64,000 bases of DNA from Desulfovibrio piger (GCF_951793255.1 NZ_OX636706.1:2767501-2831500), one strand, 5' to 3'. Positions 53,463 through 62,932 are shown, numbered from the stretch's first letter. Translations and numbers: made by a program. Notes: generated by a model from the letters alone, not told the origin.

Positions 53463-54185
53463 CTAGCCGCCCAGATAGGCTTCCTTGACCTTGGGGTTCT
53501 CCAGCAGTTCCTGGCCGGTGCCTTCCAGCACCACGCGGCCCACTTCGAGAATGTAGGCGTAATGGGCCACGGAAAGAGCCGCGAACGCGTTCTGCTCCAC
53601 CAGCAGCACGGTCATGCCGTCCTCGTTGATGCGGCGGATGATGTTGAAGATCTCCTTGACCAGCAGCGGGGCCAGACCCAGCGAGGGCTCGTCGAGCATG
53701 ATCATGTCCGGACGGCTCATGAGCGCACGGCCCACGGCCAGCATCTGCTGTTCACCGCCCGAAAGCGTGCCGCCCTTCTGCCAGTGGCGTTCCTTCAGGC
53801 GGGGGAACAACGCATAGACACGCTCGATGTCCTCGTTGATGCCGTCCTTGTCGGTACGCGAATAAGCGCCCAGGCGCAGGTTCTCCACCACGGTCAGATG
53901 AGGCAGGATGCGACGGCCTTCCGGCGAAAGCGAGATGCCCCGCCGCACCATCTCCTCGGGCTTGAGGCCGATGAGGGAGACAGGTTCGTCGCCTTCCTTG
54001 CGGGTCAGCGAGATCTCGCCGCTGATATTCTTGTTCAGGCCGGCGATGGAACGGATGATACTGCTCTTGCCGGCGCCGTTGGCGCCCACCAGCGTGACGA
54101 TGCTGCCGCGCTTGATGTCCAGGCTGACACCCTGCACGGCTTCGATGCCGCCGTAACGAACGTAAAGATCCCTGATTTTCAGCAT
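53463..54185 (-). CDS. livF: Branched-chain/HAAT-family ABC transporter ATPase LivF
   Basis: A 240-residue ATPase with Walker A GANGAGKSS, signature LSGGEQQMLA, Walker B MIMLDEPSLGLAP and the LivF-type ending (LENPKVKEAYLGG). It starts at ATG 54185, 1 nt after livG. The last gene of livJHMGF. Confidence 0.93.
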   Translation of the reverse strand: MLKIRDLYVRYGGIEAVQGVSLDIKRGSIVTLVGANGAGKSSIIRSIAGLNKNISGEISLTRKEGDEPVSLIGLKPEEMVRRGISLSPEGRRILPHLTVVENLRLGAYSRTDKDGINEDIERVYALFPRLKERHWQKGGTLSGGEQQMLAVGRALMSRPDMIMLDEPSLGLAPLLVKEIFNIIRRINEDGMTVLLVEQNAFAALSVAHYAYILEVGRVVLEGTGQELLENPKVKEAYLGG

Positions 54186-54186
54186 A

Positions 54187-54972
54187 CTACACCACGTCCT
54201 CGCCCAGATAGGCCCGGATGACCTCGGGATTGCTGCGAATGGCGTCCGGGTCGCCGTGTGCGATAAGCGCACCGTATTCCATCACCCAGATGTACTGGCA
54301 CACGCCCATGACCACCTTCATGTCATGCTCGATAAGCAGGATGGTCAGGTCGAAATGGTCACGGATGGCCTGGATGAAGTGCATGAGCTCGATACTTTCC
54401 TGCGGGTTCATGCCGGCGGCGGGTTCGTCCAGCAGGAGCAGACGCGGTTCCGTGGCCAAGGCACGGGCGATCTCCAGGCGGCGCTGCGCCCCGTAAGGCA
54501 GGCTGCCCGCCTTCTCGTCCATGTATTCGGCCAGGTTCAGATGCTCCACCAGGTCGCGGGCCTTGTCCGTGATGGCCTTTTCTTCCTTGTAATACATGGG
54601 CAGGCCCAGCGGCGCCATCCACCAGGGGCAGCGGCGGCGCACATGACAGCCCACCATCACGTTCTCCAGCACGCTCATGTGCGGCGAAAGACGGATGTTC
54701 TGGAAGGTACGGGCCATGCCCATGCGACAGATCTCGAACGGCTTGCGGCCGCGGATGCTCTTGCCCGCAAAGCGCACGTCGCCTTCCTGCGGCGTATAGA
54801 AACCGCTCAGCACGTTGAACAGGGTGGTCTTGCCCGCACCGTTGGGACCGATGACGCCCACGATGCTGCCCTCGTCCACCTTCAGGGAAAGGTCGCTGAC
54901 GGCCGTCACGCCGCCAAAGCGCATGGTCACGTTTTCAGCCGTCAGGATGGGCTGGACTTTGCTTGCACTCAT
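54187..54972 (-). CDS. livG: HAAT-family ABC transporter ATPase LivG
   Basis: A 261-residue ATPase: Walker A GPNGAGKTT, MARTFQNIRLSPHMSVLENVMVG (LivG-specific region), signature LPYGAQRRLEIARAL (a YGxQ variant usual in LivG) and LLLLDEPAAGMNPQE. It overlaps livM by 4 nt. Confidence 0.94.
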   Translation of the reverse strand: MSASKVQPILTAENVTMRFGGVTAVSDLSLKVDEGSIVGVIGPNGAGKTTLFNVLSGFYTPQEGDVRFAGKSIRGRKPFEICRMGMARTFQNIRLSPHMSVLENVMVGCHVRRRCPWWMAPLGLPMYYKEEKAITDKARDLVEHLNLAEYMDEKAGSLPYGAQRRLEIARALATEPRLLLLDEPAAGMNPQESIELMHFIQAIRDHFDLTILLIEHDMKVVMGVCQYIWVMEYGALIAHGDPDAIRSNPEVIRAYLGEDVV

Positions 54973-56003
54973 GCCTTGCGCCTCCCCAGCGAAAAGATGG
55001 TTTTCCAGGTGATCTCACGGGTGCCCATGATGCCCTCACGCCGGAACAAAATGATGGCCAGCAGGATGAGCGAGAAGACCACCATGCGCATGCCGGGGAT
55101 GCCCGGGATCTCGAACACGCCGAAGTCCATGGGCTCCTCGATGGCGCGCAGCCATTCCAGCAGGATGGTGACGATGGTGGCGCCCAGCAGGCTGCCGGTC
55201 AGCGAGCCCAGGCCGCCGGCCACCACGAACATCAGCACGTTGAAGGTCAGCAGGAAGTTGAACATCTTGGGGTCGATGGTGGACAGGTGGCTGCCCAGCA
55301 GCGCGCCGCCCACGCCCGCGAAGAAGGCCCCCACGCAGAAGGAGAGCACTTTGTAGCGGAACACGTTGATGCCCATGACGCCCGCGGCGATCTCGTTATC
55401 GCGTATGCAGCGCAATACGTTGCCGAAATTGCTGAATATGAGCCGTGACAGCACCACCAGCGTGATGACTGTCCAGATGTAACAGGTCAGCAGGGTCGCC
55501 TCGCCGGGGATGCCCTTGATGCCCAGCGAACCGTTGGTGATGGACGTGGCGTTGACGATGACCACGCGGATGATCTCGGCGAAGCCCAGGGTGGCGATAC
55601 CCAGGTAGTCGTCACCCAGCCGCAGCACGGGCACGGCGATGATGAAGGCGAAGATCATGGCCACCAGGCCGCCGGCGATGACCGCCACCCAGAAGGGCGT
55701 ATGCAGCACGGAGAAAGGCCAGATGATGGGATCCAGGATCCACATGATCTCTTTCTGTTCCGGCAGCAGGGTACACAGGGCACCCACATAGGCGCCGATG
55801 GCCATGAAGCCGGCATGGCCCAGCGAGAACAGGCCGGTGAAGCCATAGATCAGGTTGAGCGACAGGGCCAGGATGGCGTTGATGAAGATCAGTTTGAGGA
55901 TGTAGATCTGATAGTCGCCCATATAGGCCTCGGCCTGGGTCAGGGCCAGACCGAAGATGACGATAAGCGCGATGTTGAGCAGGGTCGTTTGATTGAAGCG
56001 CAT
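54969..56003 (-). CDS. livM: HAAT-family ABC transporter permease LivM
   Basis: A 344-residue permease with eight to ten helices. GLFSLGHAGFMAIGAYVGA and LRCIRDNEIAAGVMGIN are LivM landmarks. The cytoplasmic tail is basic. Its start shares a base with the livH stop. Confidence 0.93.
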   Translation of the reverse strand: MRFNQTTLLNIALIVIFGLALTQAEAYMGDYQIYILKLIFINAILALSLNLIYGFTGLFSLGHAGFMAIGAYVGALCTLLPEQKEIMWILDPIIWPFSVLHTPFWVAVIAGGLVAMIFAFIIAVPVLRLGDDYLGIATLGFAEIIRVVIVNATSITNGSLGIKGIPGEATLLTCYIWTVITLVVLSRLIFSNFGNVLRCIRDNEIAAGVMGINVFRYKVLSFCVGAFFAGVGGALLGSHLSTIDPKMFNFLLTFNVLMFVVAGGLGSLTGSLLGATIVTILLEWLRAIEEPMDFGVFEIPGIPGMRMVVFSLILLAIILFRREGIMGTREITWKTIFSLGRRKA

Positions 56004-56896
56004 TAGATCTTCTCCTCCATGCGCTCGCCCAGCAGGCCCGTGGGCTTGAACACAAGCACCAGCACCAGCAGGATGAAGGCGAAGGCATCACGGAAGCCCG
56101 AAAGCTCCGGCATGAAGGCCACGGTCATGATTTCCACAAAGCCCAGGGCCACGCCACCGATAACGGCGCCGGGGATGGAGCCGATGCCGCCGAACACGGC
56201 CGCGATGAAGGCCTTGAGGCCGGGCATGATGCCCATGTAGGGGTGCACCTGCGGATAGCGCAGGGCCCACATGATGCCCGACGCGGCAGCCAGGGCGGAA
56301 CCGATGAAGAAGGTGAAGGCGATGATGTTGTCCACCCGCACCCCCAGAAGACGCGTGGTCTCGATATCCTTGGAGATGGCGCGCATGGCCAGGCCGGGCT
56401 TGGTGTGGTGCACGATGTAGAGCAGGAGCGCCACCAGCACGATGGTCATGACCGGCACGAAGGCCGTGAGTTTGAGGATGCGCACATCACCGAACTGCCA
56501 GACCGAGAGCAGCCAGTCGGGCTGCAGCACGGGCCGGGGCTGGCCGGTGAAGACCACCACGGCCAGACTTTCGATGAAGAAGGAAACGGCGATGGCGCTG
56601 ATGAGCGCCGAAATTCTGGGCGCGTCACGCAAGGGCCGGTAGGCCACGCGTTCCACCACCACACCCAGCACGCTGGCGCCGAGGATGGCGATGATGGCGG
56701 CCACACCCCAGGGCCAGCCATAGGCGAAAGTACCGAAAAAGACGAAGTAAGCCCCGACCATCAAGATATCGCCGTGGGCAAAGTTGATCAGGCGCAGAAT
56801 GCCGTAGACCATGGTATAGCCAATGGCGATCAGCGCGTAGAGCGAGCCTAGCGTCAAGGCGTTGAAACAGTGCTGCAAAAACATGTCAAGGGTCAT
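56003..56896 (-). CDS. livH: HAAT-family ABC transporter permease LivH
   Basis: A 297-residue permease with about eight helices. It has the conserved ALIAIGYTMVYGILRLINFA start and GKD-type coupling loop (RAISKDIETTRLLGV), and AAVFGGIGSIPGAVIGG near the end. It pairs with LivM. Confidence 0.94.
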   Translation of the reverse strand: MTLDMFLQHCFNALTLGSLYALIAIGYTMVYGILRLINFAHGDILMVGAYFVFFGTFAYGWPWGVAAIIAILGASVLGVVVERVAYRPLRDAPRISALISAIAVSFFIESLAVVVFTGQPRPVLQPDWLLSVWQFGDVRILKLTAFVPVMTIVLVALLLYIVHHTKPGLAMRAISKDIETTRLLGVRVDNIIAFTFFIGSALAAASGIMWALRYPQVHPYMGIMPGLKAFIAAVFGGIGSIPGAVIGGVALGFVEIMTVAFMPELSGFRDAFAFILLVLVLVFKPTGLLGERMEEKI

Positions 56897-56948
56897 GGGG
56901 CCACCTGGAAATAAGCTTTATCCCGCCCGAAGGGGCGCGAAGACGGAA

Positions 56949-56975
56949 CGGCGGGGCCCGTCGGAGCCCCGCCGT
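56949..56975 (-). promoter_or_regulatory. Intercistronic hairpin between livJ and livH
   Basis: ACGGCGGGGC pairs perfectly with GCCCCGCCGT, without a U-tract. Such stems behind a binding-protein gene commonly protect its mRNA 3' end, so that it is more abundant than the membrane subunits. Confidence 0.65.
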
Positions 56976-56991
56976 GAACAGACGGATTCCC

Positions 56992-58128
56992 TTACTTGGG
57001 AGTGACTTCGGTCAGATAAACGCGCTTGCCGTCCTTGTACTCAATGATACCCACGGGCATTTCGGCGTCGTGGCTGGCATTGATGGTCAGGGTACCCAGC
57101 GGGGTCACCAGGTTCTTGGTCGCGGCCAGGGCCTTGGTGATGGCGGCGGGTTCGGCGGAGTTGGCGCGCTTGATGGCGTCAACGATCAGGAACAGACAGT
57201 TGTAACCCAGGGCGCCGTTCACGTTGGTTTCCTTTTCAGGATAGGCCTTGTTCCAGGCTTCGGTGAACTTTTTGGCTTCGGCGCTCATGTTGGGCATTTT
57301 GGCATCGTAGGGGAAGGTGGTGTGCAGGAAGCCTTCCGCAGCCTTGCCGGCCAGCTTCACGGTGTCGGGGTTGTCCATGGCGTCGGCGCCCATCAGGCGG
57401 AAGGTGGCGCCCAGTTCGCGGGCCTGCTTCATGATGATGGCGCCTTCAGCGAAGTAGGCGGGCATGAAGACGATCTCGGGCTTTTTGGCGATCAGGTCGG
57501 TGAGCTGGGCAGTGAAGTCCTGGTCACCGGAGCTGTACTTGAGGTTGGCCACCACTTCGCCACCCAGCTTCTTGAAGGAGCGGGTGAAGAAGCTGGACAG
57601 ACCCACGGCGTAGTCGTTGGTCATGTCCATGAGCACGGCGGCCTTGCGCAGGCCCAGGTTCTCATAGGCATAGGTGGCGGCAGCGGCACCCTGATAGGGG
57701 TCGATGAAGCAGGCGCGGAAGTAGTACTTCTTGCCCTGGGTCACCAGAGGGCTGGTGCAGGAGGTACCCACGCCGGGCACCTTGGCCTTTTCGGCCACTT
57801 CAGCACCGGCCATGGCCAGAGAGGAACCGTAGGTACCGATCAGGGCCACGACCTTGTCGCGTTCCACCAGGCGCTTGACGGCGTTGGCGGCTTCCACCTT
57901 GTCGGACTTGTTGTCCACCACAACCAGTTCAATGGGGCGGCCCAGCACTTCAGGCATGTCCTTCAGAGCCAGCTGCACACCTTCCAGCTCGAGCTGGCCG
58001 CCAAAGGCATTCTGACCGGTCAGGGGCAGGTACACGCCGATCTTGATGGATTCAGCAGCCAGGGACTGGCCGGCCAGCCCCAGGGTCAGAGCCATCAGCG
58101 CCAAGCCAACGAATTTGCCCAGTTTCAT
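56992..58128 (-). CDS. livJ: HAAT-family amino-acid-binding protein LivJ/LivK
   Basis: A 378-residue periplasmic binding protein: signal peptide MKLGKFVGLALMALTLGLAGQSLAAE, then IKIGVYLPLTGQNAFGGQ, the usual type-I fold start, and GTYGSSLAMAGAEVAEKAKVP. GGGAG precedes ATG 58128. The family binds Leu/Ile/Val but also other amino acids or amides; the adjacent DsdC-like regulator leaves the true ligand open. Confidence 0.92.
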   Translation of the reverse strand: MKLGKFVGLALMALTLGLAGQSLAAESIKIGVYLPLTGQNAFGGQLELEGVQLALKDMPEVLGRPIELVVVDNKSDKVEAANAVKRLVERDKVVALIGTYGSSLAMAGAEVAEKAKVPGVGTSCTSPLVTQGKKYYFRACFIDPYQGAAAATYAYENLGLRKAAVLMDMTNDYAVGLSSFFTRSFKKLGGEVVANLKYSSGDQDFTAQLTDLIAKKPEIVFMPAYFAEGAIIMKQARELGATFRLMGADAMDNPDTVKLAGKAAEGFLHTTFPYDAKMPNMSAEAKKFTEAWNKAYPEKETNVNGALGYNCLFLIVDAIKRANSAEPAAITKALAATKNLVTPLGTLTINASHDAEMPVGIIEYKDGKRVYLTEVTPK

Positions 58129-58586
58129 AAATCATCTCCCAGGTCTTGGAGGGTGAAAGAGCTCGCCCCGGTGATCCTTTTCCAGGGCTATTCCTGTTGA
58201 GATACACCAAATCCCCCCATTGCGCAATTTGCCGGTTGAATTTGGCCATAAACCCCAAGCCGAACAATCCCTGCGCATGGCCTCATGCAAAATGGTTCAT
58301 CCGCAGTTGAAAAAATTTATCCTCTTTCACGCCAAGCGCCAAGGCCTTTTTTCGATAATTTGCGTTTTGATTTTTTATTACACATAACATATTGTAATAA
58401 CATTATTTTTTAAACAATCCCCCATAGTGCTCCATGGTTGAATAAATCTCATCTCTGCCCCGTATCCTCCTGCGCCGGCGGCCCTGTCCGTATTGACGAA
58501 AGCCCATGAAGAAAGGAATATCCCCTTCTCGACATATATCTGTCCGCATCCCCTGCCCTTTCGGGCGGGATCTCCAAGGAGACAAT
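58129..58586. other. Divergent livJ / LysR intergenic region
   Basis: About 460 nt, AT-rich between 58300 and 58420, unlike its surroundings. It should hold both promoters. The inverted repeat at 58375-58400 is the clearest element. No gene is supported. Confidence 0.5.
58375..58400. promoter_or_regulatory. Operator-like inverted repeat upstream of livJ and the LysR gene
   Basis: TTATTACA (58375-58382) and TGTAATAA (58393-58400) are exact inverted repeats with a 10-nt AT-rich spacer. Size and spacing suit a LysR-family dimer site. Confidence 0.55.
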
Positions 58587-59582
58587 GTGACGCTTCCCGA
58601 CAGCAAAAACCGTCAGCGTTCCCGCAGCATCGCCCGCGTCCTCAACGATGACGCCAGCCTCATCAACATCAAGACCTTCGCCATCGCGGCCCGTTACATG
58701 AGCTTCAAGGCCGCGGCCCGGCATCTTGGCCTGACCTCCGGCGCTGTCAGCCACCGTATCGCCCGCCTGGAAAAGGAGCTGGGCTTCCCGCTGTTCAACC
58801 GCCTGACCCGCGCCGTCTCCCTGACACCGGAGGGCGAGCGCCTGCGCGACGTCTACCTCAATGCTTTCCAGAAGATCTATGAGGAGATCACCCAGCTGCT
58901 GCAGGACGACTTCAGCTCCCTGACCATCTATGCCGCCCCCAGCCTGGCCCTGGCCTGGCTCATCCCCCAGCTGAGCGACTTCCAGCAGCGCTACCCCTCC
59001 ATGCAGCTGCATGTACGTACCGGCAACGCTCCCATAGATTTCCACGGGGACTCCACGGTGGACGTGGCCCTGTATTATGCCGAGAGCCACGTCAGCGGCC
59101 TGACCTCGCGCAAGTTCATGGACGAGGCCACCCTGCCCGTCTGCTCCCCCGAGTACGCGCAAAAGCACGACCTGATAGGCCATCCCGAGAACCTGCCCGC
59201 CTGCACCCTGCTCCATGACTCCGCCGCCTGGCATTATGCCGCCACCACGGCCGAATGGCAGGAATGGGCCGACAGGAACCATGTGGACATCTCCAACTGC
59301 CTGAACTTCGTCACCTTCGACCATACCTACGGGGCTTCCGTGGCCGCCAGCCACGGCCTGGGTGTGGCTCTGGGGCGCTGCAGCCTCATCGCTCCCCTGC
59401 TGGCGGAACAAAAACTGGTCACCCCCTTCCCCGACCTGCCGCCCACCACGGCGTTCCGCTCCTACTACGCCGCCTGGCCCCGTCATACCAATCCTTCCCC
59501 CAAGCTCCAGGGCTTCCTGGACTGGCTGGAAGAAAAAGGCCAGCAGAGCAATGCGGCTCTTGCCCGCCTGATGCACGCCTAG
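58587..59582 (+). CDS. DsdC-like LysR-family regulator
   Basis: A 331-residue LysR regulator: N-terminal winged helix (FKAAARHLGLTSGAVSHRIARLE) and a C-terminal effector domain. FMDEATLPVCSPEYAQKHDL and the following TLLHDSAAW closely resemble DsdC, the D-serine activator, more than GcvA. The start is GTG 58587, with AAGGAG 5 nt upstream; an open frame from ATG 58506 lacks similarity. Divergent from livJHMGF, which it probably regulates. Confidence 0.86.
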   Translation: MTLPDSKNRQRSRSIARVLNDDASLINIKTFAIAARYMSFKAAARHLGLTSGAVSHRIARLEKELGFPLFNRLTRAVSLTPEGERLRDVYLNAFQKIYEEITQLLQDDFSSLTIYAAPSLALAWLIPQLSDFQQRYPSMQLHVRTGNAPIDFHGDSTVDVALYYAESHVSGLTSRKFMDEATLPVCSPEYAQKHDLIGHPENLPACTLLHDSAAWHYAATTAEWQEWADRNHVDISNCLNFVTFDHTYGASVAASHGLGVALGRCSLIAPLLAEQKLVTPFPDLPPTTAFRSYYAAWPRHTNPSPKLQGFLDWLEEKGQQSNAALARLMHA

Positions 59583-59600
59583 CAGGAAGAGACATTTGAA

Positions 59601-59652
59601 CGAGGGGGGAATGGAGACCTTTTTGGAAAAAGGTCCTCCTTTCCCCCCCTCG
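59601..59652. repeat. Long G-rich hairpin repeat, copy C
   Basis: CGAGGGGGGAATGGAGACC pairs with GGTCCTCCTTTCCCCCCCTCG through a CTTTTTGGAAAAAG core. The trailing C-rich segment and CAAAAACTTTTAT match the tail of the copy at 3847. It sits 18 nt after the LysR gene. Confidence 0.78.
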
Positions 59653-59686
59653 CGCTCCCCTCTTTCCTCCCAAAAACTTTTATCAG

Positions 59687-59728
59687 GCCACAAAAAAAGG
59701 ACGCCAAGGCGTCCTTTTTTTGTGGCCG
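59687..59728. terminator. Bidirectional terminator after the LysR gene
   Basis: A 20-bp perfect palindrome: GGCCACAAAAAAAGGACGCC and its complement with an AA loop. The GC core GGACGCC/GGCGTCC is followed by seven T on both strands. Confidence 0.9.
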
Positions 59729-59856
59729 CGGGATGAGCGCTGATAAGCACTTCCCGCATCATTCAACAATCATCTCCCGGCTCACTCATCCCGGAGGCTA
59801 TGCTTCCAGAATGCGGTGCCTCCCCGTATGGCGGGTTTTGGGGAAGGAAGGGGCAT

Positions 59857-59903
59857 GGGGGAGGAACCCACTTTTTGCCGCAAGCAAAAGGGGCTCCTCC
59901 CCC
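59857..59903. repeat. Long G-rich hairpin repeat, copy D
   Basis: GGGGGAGGA...CCC pairs with GGG...TCCTCCCCC around CTTTTTGCCGCAAGCAAAAG. It starts 10 nt past the YcaO stop and may act as its terminator, though no T-run follows. Confidence 0.65.
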
Positions 59904-59913
59904 GTTCAGATTC

Positions 59914-61665
59914 CTACTTCTGCCAGCGGGCCGTGTAACGGGCCAGAAGGCGCAGCGAGGGGCGGGAGAAGCGGTCGAAGTCGGCGGTGAGCTCCAGACC
60001 GGGGACCAGGGCACGCACCACAGGCATGTCCAGATCCTTGCGGGAGATGTCCACATACAGGGGCGTACGGCCCTGGGCGCACAGCGTCTTTTCCAGCAGC
60101 TTGCAGGAAGCTTCGGCCGACGGCAGACTGTAGTCGGGCAGATCTTCCAGCCAGCGCACCGGCAGGCCGCCCAGAGCGGGCCCCGTCGGTTCGCCATACG
60201 GATAGGGCCAGGGCACTTCGGTCAGGGCCGCCAGCGCGGCCCGGCTGCCGCACAGGTTGGCGCCCGTGGCCTGTGCCACCTCGCCGCGACGGCTCATGAC
60301 GAAGCAGCGGTAGACCGGCACGCCCAGCTCCGTGGTGATGTCCTGGAACTGGATCTGGATGCCGCGGGCCGCGTAATCGTCCAGCAGGGCCTGCAAACGT
60401 TCGTCGCGGCTCTTGAGCACGAAGCAGCCCTCACGGCTGAAGGGCGTGGTGGCCTCGGCGTCACGCTCCACGATCTCCGTGAGCGCCGCCAGCCGGGCTT
60501 CGGCCTCGGTATTGCCGGAGGCCAGGCCCGTGGAGCCACCGGCCAGGAACAGGGACTGCTCGTCCAGATTGCAGAACAGAAAGACCGCCTGCGCGGGCAC
60601 CAGCACGGTCTTGCCCTCAGGATCGCGGGCCTCCAGCCAGTACAGGGGCACATAGTCCTCGAAAGGCGTTTCCAGCGGCAGGGAGGACAGGGGCAGGAAA
60701 TCCTTGCCCTGGGACCGCAGCTTGGCGCAGGAAGCATGGACCAGCGGCATGGGCCGGCGGCGGTTCGTCACCTCGAAGGTGTGCTCGCCGGTACGGGCCA
60801 CGCTCACATAGCTGCTGGCCCGTTCCACGATCTCCATGGCGTAGGAGGCCCGGGCCGCAGCCAGGGAAAGACCGCGCCCGTAGGCCGTGGCCTCGCCGCG
60901 CAGGCTGTGACGCATACGGCCGCAATCCACGGCCAGATCCACCTTCCAGGAGCGCAGCAGCGCGATGGGAGACAGCGAAGCCTGATGACGCATCTCCTGC
61001 CCGGCCAGAACGTCGTTCTCCAGCAAAGCATTGACGGCCTGCTCGTAGGTCTCCTGTGCCGGACGGCGCTCAAGGCGCGGCAGGTCTTCCGCCTGCATGC
61101 GGGCGTGTTCCCGCTCCAGCATCCCGGCCCGGGCCCGCAGGCCTTCGCGGCAGACCTCCAGCTCTTCTTCACTGTAGGGCAGTTCCAGCTCCAGTTCTTC
61201 CCAGTGCGGCAGCATGTGGTGCCGGGCGATGTTGTCGGCAAAATGGGCGCTCCAGGCCTGCATGAGGCCAAAGTCCTTCCGGCTGGCAGCGCGCAGATAG
61301 ATCAGGGAGGAGGACAGCGTCAGCCGCTGCAGGGCATCTTCGGGGAAGCCATCGCAGCAATGGGCCAGCTCGGGCACCAGCAGCGAGCACTCCAGCAGCA
61401 GGCCGGCAAGCCCCATGCGCCGGAAACTGTCCGTCTCGCGGTCGTACAGTTCATCGGCCAGATTTTTGATCTCCTCCGGCGAACGGCGGCTCAGCTGGCG
61501 CAGGCAATGCTGGCGCAAAAAATCATCGAAGGGCGTGGCCTCCAGACGGGCCAGCGCCTGGGGCAGGGTCAGGGATGCGGGCGGCTGGCAGGAAAAATAG
61601 CCGGTCGTGGCCTGGGTCGTCTCGTGGGTATAGGCATAGGCGATGCCTTCGGGGATCACGGGCAT
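59914..61665 (-). CDS. YcaO-like family protein
   Basis: A 583-residue protein. Residues about 1-240 are helical and unrecognised. From about 245 the YcaO ATP-binding fold is visible: RHSLRGEATAYGRGLSLAAA and YAMEIVERASSY, then GGSTGLASGNTEAEARLAALTEIVERDAEA. YcaO enzymes use ATP to activate peptide backbone amides, making azolines, thioamides or amidines. No precursor peptide, partner or transporter gene is adjacent. The start is ATG 61665 (MPVIPEGI); its GAGG site is 11 nt away, so the start is less certain. Confidence 0.83.
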   Translation of the reverse strand: MPVIPEGIAYAYTHETTQATTGYFSCQPPASLTLPQALARLEATPFDDFLRQHCLRQLSRRSPEEIKNLADELYDRETDSFRRMGLAGLLLECSLLVPELAHCCDGFPEDALQRLTLSSSLIYLRAASRKDFGLMQAWSAHFADNIARHHMLPHWEELELELPYSEEELEVCREGLRARAGMLEREHARMQAEDLPRLERRPAQETYEQAVNALLENDVLAGQEMRHQASLSPIALLRSWKVDLAVDCGRMRHSLRGEATAYGRGLSLAAARASYAMEIVERASSYVSVARTGEHTFEVTNRRRPMPLVHASCAKLRSQGKDFLPLSSLPLETPFEDYVPLYWLEARDPEGKTVLVPAQAVFLFCNLDEQSLFLAGGSTGLASGNTEAEARLAALTEIVERDAEATTPFSREGCFVLKSRDERLQALLDDYAARGIQIQFQDITTELGVPVYRCFVMSRRGEVAQATGANLCGSRAALAALTEVPWPYPYGEPTGPALGGLPVRWLEDLPDYSLPSAEASCKLLEKTLCAQGRTPLYVDISRKDLDMPVVRALVPGLELTADFDRFSRPSLRLLARYTARWQK

Positions 61666-61896
61666 GGCGTGGAAAACCTCATGGCAAAAAGATGGCGACA
61701 ACATCCCGGGGCGTGCGGCCCAACGCCGGAGGCGCGACCGGCCCGTCATCCGCCGCCAAGGCGGGATGGGGGATGCCGATACGGCCCTGCAGGAAGGCAG
61801 GGGCACGGACACAACGGCAGGAGACAGAGGCGGCAAGACCGTGAAGCGACGGACACGGCCGCCCCTCTCCCCGGGACAGGACGGGCGGAAGATAAC

Positions 61897-61930
61897 AGAA
61901 AAGGGGTGGGCCAACAATGGCCCACCCCTT
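61897..61930 (-). terminator. Intrinsic terminator of rplM-rpsI
   Basis: AAGGGGTGGGCCA pairs with TGGCCCACCCCTT; TTTTC follows on the minus strand. Confidence 0.9.
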
Positions 61931-61955
61931 GAGGTTCCGTAATCCGGAGTGCGGA

Positions 61956-62348
61956 TTAACGCTTCGAGTACTGGTAACGAGCGCGGGCAGCGCGCAGACC
62001 GTACTTTTTGCGTTCCTTCTTACGCGCATCGCGGGTCAGGAAGCCGGCCTTCTTCAGGATAGGACGAAGGGCGGGATCCACCAGCAGCAGGGCGCGGGAA
62101 ATACCGTGACGCACGGCTTCGGCCTGACCGGCCACGCCGCCGCCAGCCACGTTGACGCGCACGTCCAGCTTTTCAGCCAGCTTGGACAGCACGAGGGGCT
62201 GACGGATGATCATCTGCAGGGTCTTGCGGGGGAAGTAATCTTCAAAGGCACGACCGTTCACCGTGATGTTGCCGGAGCCAGCGTAGACGCGGGTGCGGGC
62301 AGTGGCGGTCTTGCGGCGGCCGGTGCCGTATTCGAATTTGTCGCTCAT
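61956..62348 (-). CDS. rpsI: 30S ribosomal protein S9
   Basis: A 130-residue ribosomal protein with the [14 protein letters not shown] start, [22 protein letters not shown] core and the basic tail ending RYQYSKR that reaches the decoding P-site. Follows rplM by 12 nt. Confidence 0.98.
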   Translation of the reverse strand: MSDKFEYGTGRRKTATARTRVYAGSGNITVNGRAFEDYFPRKTLQMIIRQPLVLSKLAEKLDVRVNVAGGGVAGQAEAVRHGISRALLLVDPALRPILKKAGFLTRDARKKERKKYGLRAARARYQYSKR

Positions 62349-62360
62349 GACGTGCGCTCC

Positions 62361-62795
62361 TTAGTAAGGCAGGGTCAGCGGCTGCGGGTTCTGAGCCGTG
62401 TGCGGGTGTTCGGGACCCGCGTAAATCTTGAGCTTCTTCAGCATGGCGCGGCCCAGACGGTTCTTGGGCAGCATGCCACGCACAGCGGCCATGAGCACGC
62501 GCTCGGGCTTGGAAGCCAGCATATCGCCCAGGGAGGTGGTCTTCAGACCGCCCACCCAACCGGAGTGGCGATAGTAGTTCTTGTGGGCCATCTTGGTGCC
62601 GGTCACCTTGATCTTTTCGCAGTTGACCACGACGATAAAGTCGCCGTTGTCCATGTGACGGGCAAATTCGGGCTTATGCTTGCCGCGCAGGCGGTGGGCG
62701 ATCTGGCTGGCCAGACGACCCAGCACCTGATCCTGGGCGTCAACCACAAACCATTCGTGGTTGATGTCTTTCGGGGTGGGGCTGAACGTCTTCAT
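62361..62795 (-). CDS. rplM: 50S ribosomal protein L13
   Basis: A 144-residue ribosomal protein: [19 protein letters not shown], the typical YRHSGWVGG and [19 protein letters not shown] motifs. GAGGAG precedes ATG 62795. The usual partner of rpsI. Confidence 0.98.
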   Translation of the reverse strand: MKTFSPTPKDINHEWFVVDAQDQVLGRLASQIAHRLRGKHKPEFARHMDNGDFIVVVNCEKIKVTGTKMAHKNYYRHSGWVGGLKTTSLGDMLASKPERVLMAAVRGMLPKNRLGRAMLKKLKIYAGPEHPHTAQNPQPLTLPY

Positions 62796-62903
62796 CGGGA
62801 TGAACTCCTCATCTACTTATCTCAGTAGCCATCAAGCGGCGGAAAATCCGTCTGCGACGTGCCGCCTAACGGGTGACGACAGTATCGCTCACAAAGAAAG
62901 CGC

Positions 62904-62932
62904 TCTTTATCGCAAAGCGCACAACTTGTCAA
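62904..62932 (-). promoter_or_regulatory. rplM-rpsI promoter
   Basis: On the minus strand TTGACA (62932-62927), 17 nt, TAAAGA (62909-62904). The leader would be about 100 nt. Confidence 0.8.
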
